Shown: in pieces, positions 1 to 8,150 of the stretch
Position numbering within the stretch: position 1 is the stretch's first letter
Layout of the letters: each line of letters starts with the position of its first letter
NCBI GenBank assembly: GCA_035506295.1
Contig: DATJPR010000160.1
Coordinates: 1 to 22,202 of the forward strand
Length of the DNA stretch: 22,202 nucleotides
From: DATJPR01 sp035506295
GTDB lineage: Bacteria; Bacteroidota; Ignavibacteria; UBA10030; UBA6906
Direction of reading: 5' to 3'
Made by a program: the position numbers and the translations under genes
The notes under the pieces: generated by a model
The model's database searches: none
Told to the model about the DNA's origin: nothing
Seen by the model: the letters and a program-made list of their open reading frames with translations, nothing else

Positions 1-1788
1 CGGCTGAAGGACGTCGACACACCCCCGATAATCACTCTTGATATACCTGGCACGTCCGAGGCTGTACAGAAGGATCGCATTGCCGGGAGAGTACTCGAGT
101 GCTGAGTTGAGAAGGCCAATTTGTCTATCGATATCCTGATCGATGCACGCGTTCGCCCAGTCGATCGTGACTCTCTCAAACGGGCTCGCGGAATCCCGGA
201 GGGCCGTGAGCACGCGGAGGTGGGATCTGGCCTCGGCGAATTCCCCCCTTGCGGCAAGGCGGGTGATCAGCCATACCCGCGGCGTAATGAACGTCGAGTC
301 GAGCGCAATCGCGAGCCTGAACGCTTCTTCCGATCCGCTCTTTCCCCCGCGCAACGCGAGCCGACAGCCGCGTGCAAACGCCTTTAACGCGAGGACACTT
401 CGAAAACGATTGGGCCACCACGGACGGAGATGCTCAGCCAGCTGTGGCGCGTTCGAATTCGCCTGGATGATCTCAAGCCCCGCCAGCGAGAGCGAATCGA
501 CCGCTCGAGGAATCTCGGACTCCGAGGTGATGCCGGAAAGGATGGAGGCGAGCACTTCCTGATTGCTCGCCCGGCAAACATTCAGTTGAAGGACATACCG
601 GCGGTCCTCACGAAGGATGCTTCCTTCAAACGTGAACTCGACGGTGGGTAGATGCTGCGCCGCCCCTCCGAAGGCGGCGGCTGCAGCCATGTTCGAAGGT
701 GGAGAACGGAGGGAGTTGAATCCCACGGGGTCGTAGACCCGCAGCCCCTCGACCCCGGTCAGACATGACACCATCACCGACTGCACAACTTCCGGCCATC
801 CGGCGGCCGTGGTGTCGTGTGTAAAATCTTTGAACTGCAGAATCGCCAACGTTTCCGGTCCGGCATGCGATTCCACCGCTTTCGGGAACTTCACAATGAG
901 AAGATACAATGCTCCCGCGACGAGGAGGACAAGCAACATCACGGGGGCTGTCCGGCGGAGAAATCGCGTCTTTGCTGTCTCCGCCGTTGGTGCTAGCTGT
1001 GTGAGCACGGCGCTCATCGATGGAGGCCGACCGGCCGGCGTCTTTGAAAGGCATCGTGAACAAAGCGTGCTCAGAGGTTCCGGGATGCCGGGGTCGAGTG
1101 AAGCAACCGGGGGAAGTTCGTCGTTCAAAATCGCATACATGATTGCCGCCGCAAGCTCGCCCTGAAACGGAAGTCGCCGGGTCAGCATCTCGTACAGCAC
1201 AACGCCGAACGACCAGATGTCCGTGGAAGCATCGATGGCCCCGTTGGCGATTTGCTCGGGCGACATCGACGCGACGGTTCCGAGCGGCGCGCCAATGCCC
1301 TGCGTCATCGACTGACCCGCAAGTTTGGCAAGACCGAAATCGAGGATCTTCACCACACCTTCGGTGGTGAGAAAGACATTCTCCGATTTGATGTCGCGGT
1401 GGACGATCCCGTTCTCGTGCGCTTTGGCCAGTCCCCGGGCGAGTTGCGTCGCGACACGGATGACTTCCTCGGTCGGCATAGCCGAGCGCTCGATGCGTTT
1501 TTTGAGGGTCTCGCCCTGGTAATAATCCATGACGATGAACAGTCTGCCGTCGGGCGACTGGTCGATATCATGGATCGTGCAGATATTTTCGTGCTGGAGA
1601 GCCGACGCGGCCTTGGCTTCGTGGATGAAGCGAAGCCGGGAGTCGGGATCGGCAGTGAGAAACGGTGAGAGAAACTTGAGGGCGACAATCCGCTCGAGGC
1701 GAAGATCAACGGCCTTGTACACCACGCCCATACCACCGGAACCCAGCTGCTCGAGAATCCTATAGTGGGAGACTTCCGTTCCGAGCAT
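1..1788 (-). CDS. Transmembrane Ser/Thr protein kinase with TPR-like C-terminal region (partial, C-terminus off left edge)
   Basis: The frame is open from an ATG at 1788 to the left edge, giving 596 visible residues. The N-terminus has the usual start of bacterial Pkn/Hanks kinases, followed by the Gly-rich loop GSGGMGVV (residues 17-23), ATP-binding Lys38 in VALKF, the catalytic loop HRDIKSEN (Asp132), DFG (Asp150) and the MSPEQ element (175-179). All catalytic residues are present, so it should be active. One membrane segment lies at about 281-299, preceded by basic residues, placing the kinase in the cytoplasm and the rest outside. The outer part begins with a stretch resembling the TolB-like fold found in kinase/cyclase-TPR proteins; from about 480 it becomes helical and TPR-like. 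An in-frame stop lies upstream of the start, and the ribosome site is weak. Targets are not identifiable. Family call is firm; the outer-domain calls are inference. Confidence 0.93.
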   Translation of the reverse strand, partial: MLGTEVSHYRILEQLGSGGMGVVYKAVDLRLERIVALKFLSPFLTADPDSRLRFIHEAKAASALQHENICTIHDIDQSPDGRLFIVMDYYQGETLKKRIERSAMPTEEVIRVATQLARGLAKAHENGIVHRDIKSENVFLTTEGVVKILDFGLAKLAGQSMTQGIGAPLGTVASMSPEQIANGAIDASTDIWSFGVVLYEMLTRRLPFQGELAAAIMYAILNDELPPVASLDPGIPEPLSTLCSRCLSKTPAGRPPSMSAVLTQLAPTAETAKTRFLRRTAPVMLLVLLVAGALYLLIVKFPKAVESHAGPETLAILQFKDFTHDTTAAGWPEVVQSVMVSCLTGVEGLRVYDPVGFNSLRSPPSNMAAAAAFGGAAQHLPTVEFTFEGSILREDRRYVLQLNVCRASNQEVLASILSGITSESEIPRAVDSLSLAGLEIIQANSNAPQLAEHLRPWWPNRFRSVLALKAFARGCRLALRGGKSGSEEAFRLAIALDSTFITPRVWLITRLAARGEFAEARSHLRVLTALRDSASPFERVTIDWANACIDQDIDRQIGLLNSALEYSPGNAILLYSLGRARYIKSDYRGCVDVLQP

Positions 1789-1847
1789 GCAGCCCTCGGG
1801 GATGGAGAGAGCGGCGGAAACGAGAAAGGGTGGATCTAACTCACACT

Positions 1848-1876
1848 AACTTAAGTCCGGAATCGGGGATAGTCAA
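1848..1876 (-). promoter_or_regulatory. Candidate promoter of the kinase gene
   Basis: On the minus strand TTGACT (1876-1871) is followed after 17 bases by TAAGTT (1853-1848), about 60 bases ahead of the kinase ATG. The -35 is close to the sigma-70 consensus; the -10 matches at only three of six positions. FCB bacteria often use a different promoter consensus, so this is a weak call. Confidence 0.25.
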
Positions 1877-1952
1877 GCAGAAGACAAAGCCGGTGCAGGA
1901 GGTGGGATTCCTTCGGATTTTCCTGCTAAGTAGGGCACCATCGAGGGTACAA

Positions 1953-1981
1953 CGTAGGGCGACCGGACCGGTCGCCCTACG
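1953..1981. repeat. Perfect 14-bp inverted repeat, REP-like, after hydA
   Basis: CGTAGGGCGACCGG at 1953-1966 is matched exactly by its reverse complement at 1968-1981, with one base between the arms. It starts 19 bases beyond the hydA stop in the hydA direction and could fold into a very stable hairpin at the transcript end. No T-run follows, so a classical intrinsic terminator is not shown. A shorter echo of the core, GTAGGGCACC, lies at about 1930. The GTAGGGCG...CGCCCTAC core resembles dispersed palindromic repeats that I recall from other environmental bacterial genomes (from memory). The remaining spacer, 1789-1952, shows nothing else beyond the candidate promoter. Confidence 0.8.
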
Positions 1982-1999
1982 ACTCTTGAGAGGACGTGA

Positions 2000-3820
2000 C
2001 TAGCTGGTGGGCGCCTCTTCTTTCTTCTTCGCGCCGTTGCCGTTCCATACAAACAGCCCTCTTTTTTCATATGTCGTGTGCAACAGCTCGTGCGACATAT
2101 GGCCAAGAGGCTCTTTGAGGAAGTCGGTGTAGAGCCGTGTGACCTCCGGATTCTCGTGCGATTTCCTCAAGGGTTTGTTGCGGTCTTCCTCATACAACGC
2201 CGCCGCGCGCTTCTTCCGTATTTCTGTCGTCGTCGGGATGGGCTGACCGCCTCCGCCGAGGCACCCGCCGGGACAGGTCATGACTTCGATGAACGCGTAC
2301 GGCGACTTTCCCTCTTCGATTTGACGGAACAGCTGCCGTGCATTCTTGAGCGTGTGGGCCACCGCCACCTTCACGACGGCGCCGTTCATCTCCACCTCCG
2401 CCTCCTTGATCCCTTCCATGCCGCGCACCGCGGTGAAGTTGATGTCGGGAAGCGGAGTCTTCGTGACAACCTCATACGCCGTGCGAAGCGCTGCTTCCAT
2501 CACGCCTCCCGTCGCTCCGAAGATTACGCCCGCGCCGGTCGACTCCCCGAGCGGATGGTCAAACTCCTCCGACGGAAGCGACGCGAATTGCACGCCGCTC
2601 TCTTTGAACATCCGCGCGAGTTCCCGCGTGGTCAGGACGTAGTCGACATCGTAGAACATGTCGTCCTCCGACCAGGAGCGTTTCTCTTTCCAGTAGTCGA
2701 ACGCGCCGCGCATCTCCGGTCGCTTCGCCTCGAACTTCTTCGCCGTGCACGGCATGATCGACACGACGACCATCTTCCTCGGATCGATCCCCATCTTGGC
2801 GGCGTAGTACGTCTTTGCGACGGCCCCGAACATCTGCTGGGGCGATTTGCACGTCGAGAGATGGCGGAGCGAATTCGGGAAAAAGTGCTCGGCAAACTTG
2901 ATCCAGCCGGGCGAGCACGAGGTGATCATCGGCAGCGGACCGTCGCCGTTCAGCCGCCGAATAAGCTCATGCCCTTCTTCGATGATCGTCAGATCAGCGG
3001 TGAATTGCGTGTCGAAGACCTTGTCGAAGCCGAGCCGTCGCAACCCTGTGACCATCTGTCCGGTGACGAGCGCACCGTGCTCCATGCCCATCGCTTCCCC
3101 GATCCCGACGCGAATCGCGGGCGCGGTCTGCACGATGACCACTTTTTCCGGATCCTCGATCTCTTCATAGACTTCATCCGTCTGGTCGCGCTCGACGATC
3201 GCGCCCGTGGGACAGACGAGAGCGCACTGGCCGCAGTTGGTGCACGCGACGTTGCCCAACCCCTTGTCCATGTATGTGGTGATCTTGCTCTTGATCCCGC
3301 GGCCGTAGAAGTCGAGGGCATGGACCTCCTGGACGTGCGCACACACGGCGAAGCATCGCGCGCAGAGGATGCACTTGTTCGGATCGCGGATGATCGCCGG
3401 CGACGTCGTGTCGAGTGAGAAATCCTTGCGCGTCCTGCCGAACCGGTCGTCCTTCACCCCCAGCACGGCCGCCAGCGTCTGCAGTTCGCAGTTCCCGTTG
3501 CGCAGGCACGAGAGGCAGTCCTTCGGGTGATTGGCGAGGAGCAATTCGACATTGGTCTTCCGCGCGTCGCGGATGCGGGGCGAGTTCGTGGCGATCTCGA
3601 TCCCCTCGTAGACGCACGCTGAACAAGAGCGCACGAGCGAGCGCGCTCCCTTGACTTCGACAAGGCATACCCCGCACGACGCGTTGCGTGAGACGTCCTC
3701 GAGGTAGCACAATGTTGGAATGGAGAAGCCGACCTGTCTGCAGGCATCAAGGATCGTCATGCCCTGAGGAACACGATACTGGCTTCCGTTGATCGTGATG
3801 GTGACCATCGTGGTTTCCAT
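2000..3820 (-). CDS. hydA: [FeFe] hydrogenase catalytic subunit HydA, NAD-linked trimeric type
   Basis: Cytoplasmic H2-evolving or H2-oxidising subunit, 606 residues from the ATG at 3820. Order of domains: [2Fe-2S] ferredoxin (Cys38, 49, 52, 66), His-ligated [4Fe-4S] (His98, Cys102, 105, 111), two [4Fe-4S] clusters (Cys150/153/156/160 and 193/196/199/203), then the H-cluster domain with L1 TSCSPGW (300-306), L2 MPCTAKKFE (Cys358) and L3 MTCPGGCLGGGGQP. A C-terminal small-subunit (Fe_hyd_SSU) domain of about 70 residues is fused on, with the typical SHENP and LLHTTY stretches. L1 has Ser where the classical motif has a second Cys. The frame extends to an ATG at 3850 that would overlap hydB; 3820 has a purine-rich upstream stretch, and 3808 is a third option. 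Last gene of the operon. No maturation genes (hydE, hydF, hydG) are in the window. Confidence 0.95.
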   Translation of the reverse strand: METTMVTITINGSQYRVPQGMTILDACRQVGFSIPTLCYLEDVSRNASCGVCLVEVKGARSLVRSCSACVYEGIEIATNSPRIRDARKTNVELLLANHPKDCLSCLRNGNCELQTLAAVLGVKDDRFGRTRKDFSLDTTSPAIIRDPNKCILCARCFAVCAHVQEVHALDFYGRGIKSKITTYMDKGLGNVACTNCGQCALVCPTGAIVERDQTDEVYEEIEDPEKVVIVQTAPAIRVGIGEAMGMEHGALVTGQMVTGLRRLGFDKVFDTQFTADLTIIEEGHELIRRLNGDGPLPMITSCSPGWIKFAEHFFPNSLRHLSTCKSPQQMFGAVAKTYYAAKMGIDPRKMVVVSIMPCTAKKFEAKRPEMRGAFDYWKEKRSWSEDDMFYDVDYVLTTRELARMFKESGVQFASLPSEEFDHPLGESTGAGVIFGATGGVMEAALRTAYEVVTKTPLPDINFTAVRGMEGIKEAEVEMNGAVVKVAVAHTLKNARQLFRQIEEGKSPYAFIEVMTCPGGCLGGGGQPIPTTTEIRKKRAAALYEEDRNKPLRKSHENPEVTRLYTDFLKEPLGHMSHELLHTTYEKRGLFVWNGNGAKKKEEAPTS

Positions 3821-3839
3821 GGTAGGGTTCCCTGTCCTG

Positions 3840-6800
3840 TTATTCCACACACTTGATATCGCACCGCAGACAGCGGGCGGCTTCCTGAAGGGCCTCTTCG
3901 CCGGTGTACCCGGTGAGGACCTCCTGGAAGTTGGCGATCCGCTCTTTCACCGGAATCTTCTTCGGCTCGATCTTCTTGATTTCTTCCGGCTCTTGCGGCA
4001 CTTCGTCCTTGTACACGAACTCCCGGAACAGGCGGTGGAACCGCTTTTCCTTCATCAGATCGAAATCGATGGCCTCCGCTGCATGGCGCGCGATGCCCAT
4101 CGCTTCCGAGACGGTGGCGGGACCCGAGACGGCATCGCCCCCGGCGTAGACCTTCGCGACATTGGTCTGGTATGATGGAGCGTGTGCCCTGATCGAGCCG
4201 TTCTTCCGCAGCTCGACGCCGGCTTCTTTTGCCGCCGCAAAGTCGACCTTTTCGCCGATTGCGAGAATGATCGTGTCGCAATCGATGATCGCCGTCTCCC
4301 CGGTTGCGATCGGGCGCTTCCGGCCTCCCGTGTCGTAGCCCTCGTATTTCATCTTGTGGATTTCCAGCCCCGAGACTTTGCCGCGGGAGTCGCCGAGGAT
4401 CTTGCTGGGCGCCGCCATGAACATGAACTTGATACTCTCGTCCATCGCGTCGCCGATCTCATGCGAATTCGCCGGCATCTCGTCCTTGCCGCGCCGGTAG
4501 ACGATCATGACCTCGGAGCCGAGTCTGAGGCATGAGCGTGCCGCATCGATCGCGACGTTCCCCGCGCCCACGATGACGACCTTCTTGCCCACCTTCGGCT
4601 TTCGACCGAAGCCGAGGTCTTCAAGGAATTTATACCCCTCGTGCACGCCGGTCAGGTCCTTCCCTGCGATCTCCAGCTCGATGTCCTTCTGCGCGCCGAC
4701 CGCGATGAACACGACGTCGTTCTGTTTCTGGAGCGCCTTGAAGGAGATGTCTTTCCCGATCACCGTATTCAGCACGAACTTGACGCCGAGCTTCCGGAAC
4801 AGCTCCAGCTCCTTGTTCAGTTCGTCCTTCGGCAGCCGATATGCCGGGATGCCGTACTGCAGGATGCCGCCGGCCTTTTTGTGACTGTCGTACACCGTGA
4901 CGCTGTGTCCCAGACGGATAAGGTAGAATGCGGCGGTGAGCCCGGCCGGTCCCGCGCCGACGATTGCGATCTTCTTGCCTGTCGGTGAGAGCTTCTCCTT
5001 GATCAATCGGGCGTAGACCTCCTTCTCTTTCCCCATCTTGTACATCGTGTCGGCGAGGTAGCGGTGGATTTCTCCCTGAGAAACCGGATCGTCCACCATC
5101 TCCCTGCGGCAGCGCATCTGGCAGTGGAAGTAGCAGATCCTGCCGACGGTGCCCGGCAGGGGATTGTCGCGGAGCGTAAGCTCGAATGCCTCCTCGATCT
5201 TCCCTTCCTTGAGCAGCTGCAGGTAGCCGGGGATGTTCATGTGCAGCGGACAGCTGTTTTCGCACAATGCCATGAACAGGTTGTCGCACACGCCCGCTTT
5301 GCACCGCTTCTGTTTGATGTGGCGCTCATATTCCTCGCGGAAATAGCGGAGGGTCGTCAGCACGGGATTGATGCTCGACTGACCGAGACCGCAGAGCGAT
5401 GCGTCGCGAATGACGTACGCGAGGCGTTCCAGGGTATCGAGATCGTCCATCGTCGCTTCGCCGCGGGTGATCTTGTTGAGGAGCAGCAACGCTTGCGAGA
5501 GTCCTTCGCGGCACGGCGTGCACTTCCCGCACGATTCCGCGGAGGTGATGCCGACGAAATAGCGGGCGACATCGACCATGCAATTGTCCTGGTCCATGAC
5601 CACCATGCCGCCCGAGCCCATGATGGTCCCGAGCTTGGTGAGCGATTCATAGTCGACCGGCGTGTTGAAATGTTCGGTCGGGATGCATCCACCCGAAGGC
5701 CCGCCCGTCTGGACGGCGCGGATCTTCTTCCTTGTCCCGGTCCCTTCGCCCATCTGATAGATGATCGTTTCGAGCGGCGTTCCGAGCGGGAGCTCGACCA
5801 GGCCGGTGTTCTTCACTTTGCCGACGAGCGAGAAGACTTTCGTCCCCGTGCTGTTCTGTGTGCCGAAGTAGGCGAACTCGCTTCCGCCGTTGCTGACGAT
5901 CACCGGGATGTTAAACCACGTTTCGACGTTGTTGATGTTCGTCGGCTTGCCCCACAGCCCTTTTTGGGCCGGGTAGGGTGGACGCGGGATCGGCCGGCCC
6001 GCGCGGCCTTCGATCGATGCGATGAGCGCGGTCTCCTCTCCGCAGACGAATGCGCCGGCTCCCTCCACGTACGACAGCGTGAAACGGAACGGCGTGCCGA
6101 AGATGCCCTCTCCGAGCAGTCCGTACTCCCTGGCTGCGGCGATCGCCTTTTTCAGCCGCTCCACCGCGAGCGGATATTCCGCGCGAATGTAGAGGATCCC
6201 CTCGTCCGATCCCATCACATAGGCGCCGAGCATCATCCCTTCGATCAGCGCATGGGGATCGCTCTCGATCTCGTTGCGGTTCATGTACGCGCCGGGATCG
6301 CCTTCATCCGCGTTGCAGATCACATACTTTTTGTCGGTCTCCGCCTTCTTCATCATCTCCCACTTGATAGCGGTCGGAAACCCCGCGCCGCCCCTTCCAC
6401 GGAGCTTCGCCTTCTTGACCTCGCCCAGGACGCTGTCCGGCGTCATTGAGGTGAGGGCCTTGAGGAGGGCGCTGTAACCGCCGACGGCAATGTACTCTTC
6501 GATGTCTTCGGGATTGATGAGACCGGCATCGCGGAGCACGATCTTTTTCTGCCCTTTGAAGAACGGGATCTCATTCCATGCCGGGATCCCCGGCAACCCC
6601 TTGCCAAAATCGACGTGCGATGTGAAGAAGTCCCACGATTCGATCTTGCAAAGGGCCTTCTTGCCCGGCATGACCCCTTTGGCGAGGCTGGCGACGATTG
6701 CCGGAACGTCTTTTGGCGTGACGCGTCGCAACAGCACGAGGGGCTGGCCGGGAATGTAGCAGTTGACGACCGTCTCTTCTGCGCAGAAGCCGAAGCATCC

Positions 6801-6989
6801 CGTGCTCGACAGCGCGATACGGGCCTTCTTCGTCAGAATTGCCTGGCGGAATGCCTCGTAGACTTCGGCGGCGCCGTTGCCGATGCCGCAGGTACCCATG
6901 CCGACGGAAATTTTCGGGGTATCCGGAAGGAGTTTCTTCAGCCCTCTGTGACGGATCGCTTCGAGGGCGGAGGCGTCGATGATCTTCAT
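3840..6989 (-). CDS. hydB: HydB (NuoF-like) fused to a GltD/NfnB-like FAD/NAD(P) oxidoreductase
   Basis: One uninterrupted frame of 1049 residues. Residues 1-105: thioredoxin-like [2Fe-2S] domain (GMGTCGIGNGA with Cys34, then Cys65 and Cys69). Residues about 145-555: NuoF core with FMN/NAD motifs LRGRGGAGFPTAIKW (197-210) and CNADEGDPGAY (225-235), the SLBB region, and a [4Fe-4S] cluster at Cys487/490/493 and Cys533. Residues 560-1049: complete GltD/NfnB-like module, with N-terminal cluster cysteines (563, 568, 576, 580, 619, 623, 627), FAD motif GAGPAG (678-683), second dinucleotide motif GAGNVA (808-813) followed by YRRGKDEMPA (831-840), GGDAVSGPATVSEA, and a C-terminal RCLRCDIKC. The usual HydB C-terminal ferredoxin-like domain is absent; the GltD module takes its place. 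The ATG at 6989 overlaps the hydC stop (ATGA) and has AGGAGA upstream. It passes electrons between pyridine nucleotide and HydA/ferredoxin; the added module probably serves a second nucleotide site. Its nucleotide preference is inference. Confidence 0.95.
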   Translation of the reverse strand: MKIIDASALEAIRHRGLKKLLPDTPKISVGMGTCGIGNGAAEVYEAFRQAILTKKARIALSSTGCFGFCAEETVVNCYIPGQPLVLLRRVTPKDVPAIVASLAKGVMPGKKALCKIESWDFFTSHVDFGKGLPGIPAWNEIPFFKGQKKIVLRDAGLINPEDIEEYIAVGGYSALLKALTSMTPDSVLGEVKKAKLRGRGGAGFPTAIKWEMMKKAETDKKYVICNADEGDPGAYMNRNEIESDPHALIEGMMLGAYVMGSDEGILYIRAEYPLAVERLKKAIAAAREYGLLGEGIFGTPFRFTLSYVEGAGAFVCGEETALIASIEGRAGRPIPRPPYPAQKGLWGKPTNINNVETWFNIPVIVSNGGSEFAYFGTQNSTGTKVFSLVGKVKNTGLVELPLGTPLETIIYQMGEGTGTRKKIRAVQTGGPSGGCIPTEHFNTPVDYESLTKLGTIMGSGGMVVMDQDNCMVDVARYFVGITSAESCGKCTPCREGLSQALLLLNKITRGEATMDDLDTLERLAYVIRDASLCGLGQSSINPVLTTLRYFREEYERHIKQKRCKAGVCDNLFMALCENSCPLHMNIPGYLQLLKEGKIEEAFELTLRDNPLPGTVGRICYFHCQMRCRREMVDDPVSQGEIHRYLADTMYKMGKEKEVYARLIKEKLSPTGKKIAIVGAGPAGLTAAFYLIRLGHSVTVYDSHKKAGGILQYGIPAYRLPKDELNKELELFRKLGVKFVLNTVIGKDISFKALQKQNDVVFIAVGAQKDIELEIAGKDLTGVHEGYKFLEDLGFGRKPKVGKKVVIVGAGNVAIDAARSCLRLGSEVMIVYRRGKDEMPANSHEIGDAMDESIKFMFMAAPSKILGDSRGKVSGLEIHKMKYEGYDTGGRKRPIATGETAIIDCDTIILAIGEKVDFAAAKEAGVELRKNGSIRAHAPSYQTNVAKVYAGGDAVSGPATVSEAMGIARHAAEAIDFDLMKEKRFHRLFREFVYKDEVPQEPEEIKKIEPKKIPVKERIANFQEVLTGYTGEEALQEAARCLRCDIKCVE

Positions 6990-7507
6990 GCTCGTTTTCT
7001 CCTCTTCGTGATCGCGCTCAATTTCCGCTGCAGACGGGCGGTGGTCATATTGCTGTAGATGACACCGTCGATCGCCACGACCGGCGCAAGCGCGCACTGT
7101 CCGAAGCATGCCACCGTGGTCACGGTAAACTCATTGTCGGGGGTGGTGTAGGTCCCCTCGCCGTCCGCGGTCTCTTTGCCGCGTCCCAGCATCAGGCCGA
7201 TATCCTCGAGAAGGGAGCGCGAACCCTTGGTATGACAGGCGGTGCCGCGGCAAACGGTGATCGTGTGTTCACCCTGCGGCTTGAGGTTGAAGAAGGAATA
7301 GAAGGTCGCGACACTGTAGACGCGGGCGAGAGGAACGCCGGTCCTGAGCGCGACCTGATTGAGGGACTCTTCCGGGAGGTATTTCTTGTCGTTGAGCAGC
7401 TGGACTTCTTCCAGAATGCTCAGGAGCTCACCATGCTGCCCCCGGTGCTTGTCGATAACTGCATCGATCGCTTTGACGTCTCGTGCGACGGTCTGGGTCT
7501 GTTCCAT
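6986..7507 (-). CDS. hydC: HydC, NuoE-like [2Fe-2S] thioredoxin-fold subunit
   Basis: A 173-residue cytoplasmic subunit of the hydrogenase. The N-terminal helical part carries the NuoE-type YSVATFYSFF stretch (64-73). The thioredoxin-like domain has the four cluster ligands as CRGTAC (Cys86, Cys91) and CFGQC (Cys134, Cys138). In this family the subunit docks on the NuoF-like protein and relays electrons to or from its FMN. First gene of the operon: the ATG at 7507 has GGAG about six bases upstream, and its stop overlaps the hydB start in an ATGA junction, so translation of the two is probably coupled. Length and motifs match NuoE/HydC. Confidence 0.95.
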   Translation of the reverse strand: MEQTQTVARDVKAIDAVIDKHRGQHGELLSILEEVQLLNDKKYLPEESLNQVALRTGVPLARVYSVATFYSFFNLKPQGEHTITVCRGTACHTKGSRSLLEDIGLMLGRGKETADGEGTYTTPDNEFTVTTVACFGQCALAPVVAIDGVIYSNMTTARLQRKLSAITKRRKRA

Positions 7508-7837
7508 GCATACTCCTGTCGGGATATGGGTATACTTCCTGAAGCTTCGTCATAGGAGCGCTCACGTTGGGGATACACGATCTCCTGCGGTGCGTGTAGC
7601 ACATCAGTACATCGATCGTGGGAACGACGGCCGCGCGTGGCGTGATCATGAAATCGCACGCTGGACGCGCGAAACGCGAAGGAAGGAAAGCGGATCGTCC
7701 GTGGCTGTGGCGCAGCACAACCCAGCTGCGTCATTCAGCGGGTTGATTGGCTAACGAAGGATGGAACAGCCCTATGCTTCGAGTATGAATGATACCGTCC
7801 CTTGCAGAACGGATTCATTGCACAACGCGACGGAACG

Positions 7838-7878
7838 ACCCTCACCAGAAGCTGAACGAACATGCCGCAGGTGAGGGT
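7838..7878. repeat. 9-bp perfect inverted repeat, 23-base spacer
   Basis: ACCCTCACC (7838-7846) and GGTGAGGGT (7870-7878) are exact reverse complements. The position, between two divergent genes, fits a regulator site or a transcript hairpin. No known binding consensus was recognised. Confidence 0.55.
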
Positions 7879-7985
7879 AGGTGACCTGATCAAGCATCAT
7901 ATCGCTTTCACTTCGGGAACTTCACACTGCACTACTAATATAGTAAACGTCGAACCGAAATGCAGTAGTGTACGTCACGGTTTTT

Positions 7986-8018
7986 GATCATAGATGAGAT
8001 GCTGGGTCATCTATGATC
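7986..8018. repeat. 12-bp perfect inverted repeat, 9-base spacer, upstream of the TonB receptor gene
   Basis: GATCATAGATGA (7986-7997) and TCATCTATGATC (8007-8018) are exact reverse complements around GATGCTGGG. It lies about 130 bases ahead of the receptor start. Neither strand has a T-run after the hairpin (it is preceded by TTTTT on the plus strand), so a terminator is unlikely. An operator or 5'-leader hairpin fits better. Confidence 0.65.
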
Positions 8019-8150
8019 GGCCTCCGGGGTTGGATTTCAGACACTTCTTTCCGACATTGAGATGAGACGTATCGTGTGGCGAGTGCAAGTGTGCCGGCTC
8101 CGCCGTTCCTCGCCCCTTCGTGCCCGCTCTCGTCATCCCCCGAAAGAATT

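Larger units (their letters stand above)
7508..8150. promoter_or_regulatory. Divergent non-coding region between hydC and the TonB receptor gene
   Basis: These 643 bases separate the minus-strand hydrogenase operon from the plus-strand receptor gene and must hold both promoters. I see no convincing conserved gene. It contains three spaced inverted repeats: 9-bp arms (7838-7878), 7-bp arms CACTACT/AGTAGTG (7930-7936 and 7964-7970) and 12-bp arms (7986-8018). The most AT-rich part is around 7933-7946. I found no clear Rex-type (TTGTG...CACAA) or FNR/CRP-type site. Confidence 0.6.

Noticed and set aside
2078..3418. A 446-codon open frame on the plus strand opposite hydA
   Set aside because: It is antisense to a gene with full hydrogenase motifs, and its product is Arg/His/Asp-rich with no family resemblance. 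It is a by-product of GC-rich codon use.
5250..5340. The hydB-gltD junction as an assembly chimera or frameshift
   Set aside because: The frame is continuous, motifs on both sides are intact, codon use does not change, and the linker cysteines fit a GltD N-terminus. A true fusion is the simpler reading.
5064..6449. A 461-codon open frame on the plus strand opposite hydB
   Set aside because: Same reason: it mirrors the conserved NuoF/GltD coding sequence and resembles no protein family.
7508..7734. Short minus-strand frames of about 100 codons overlapping the hydC start
   Set aside because: They overlap the well-supported hydC start and ribosome site, and show no protein-like composition.
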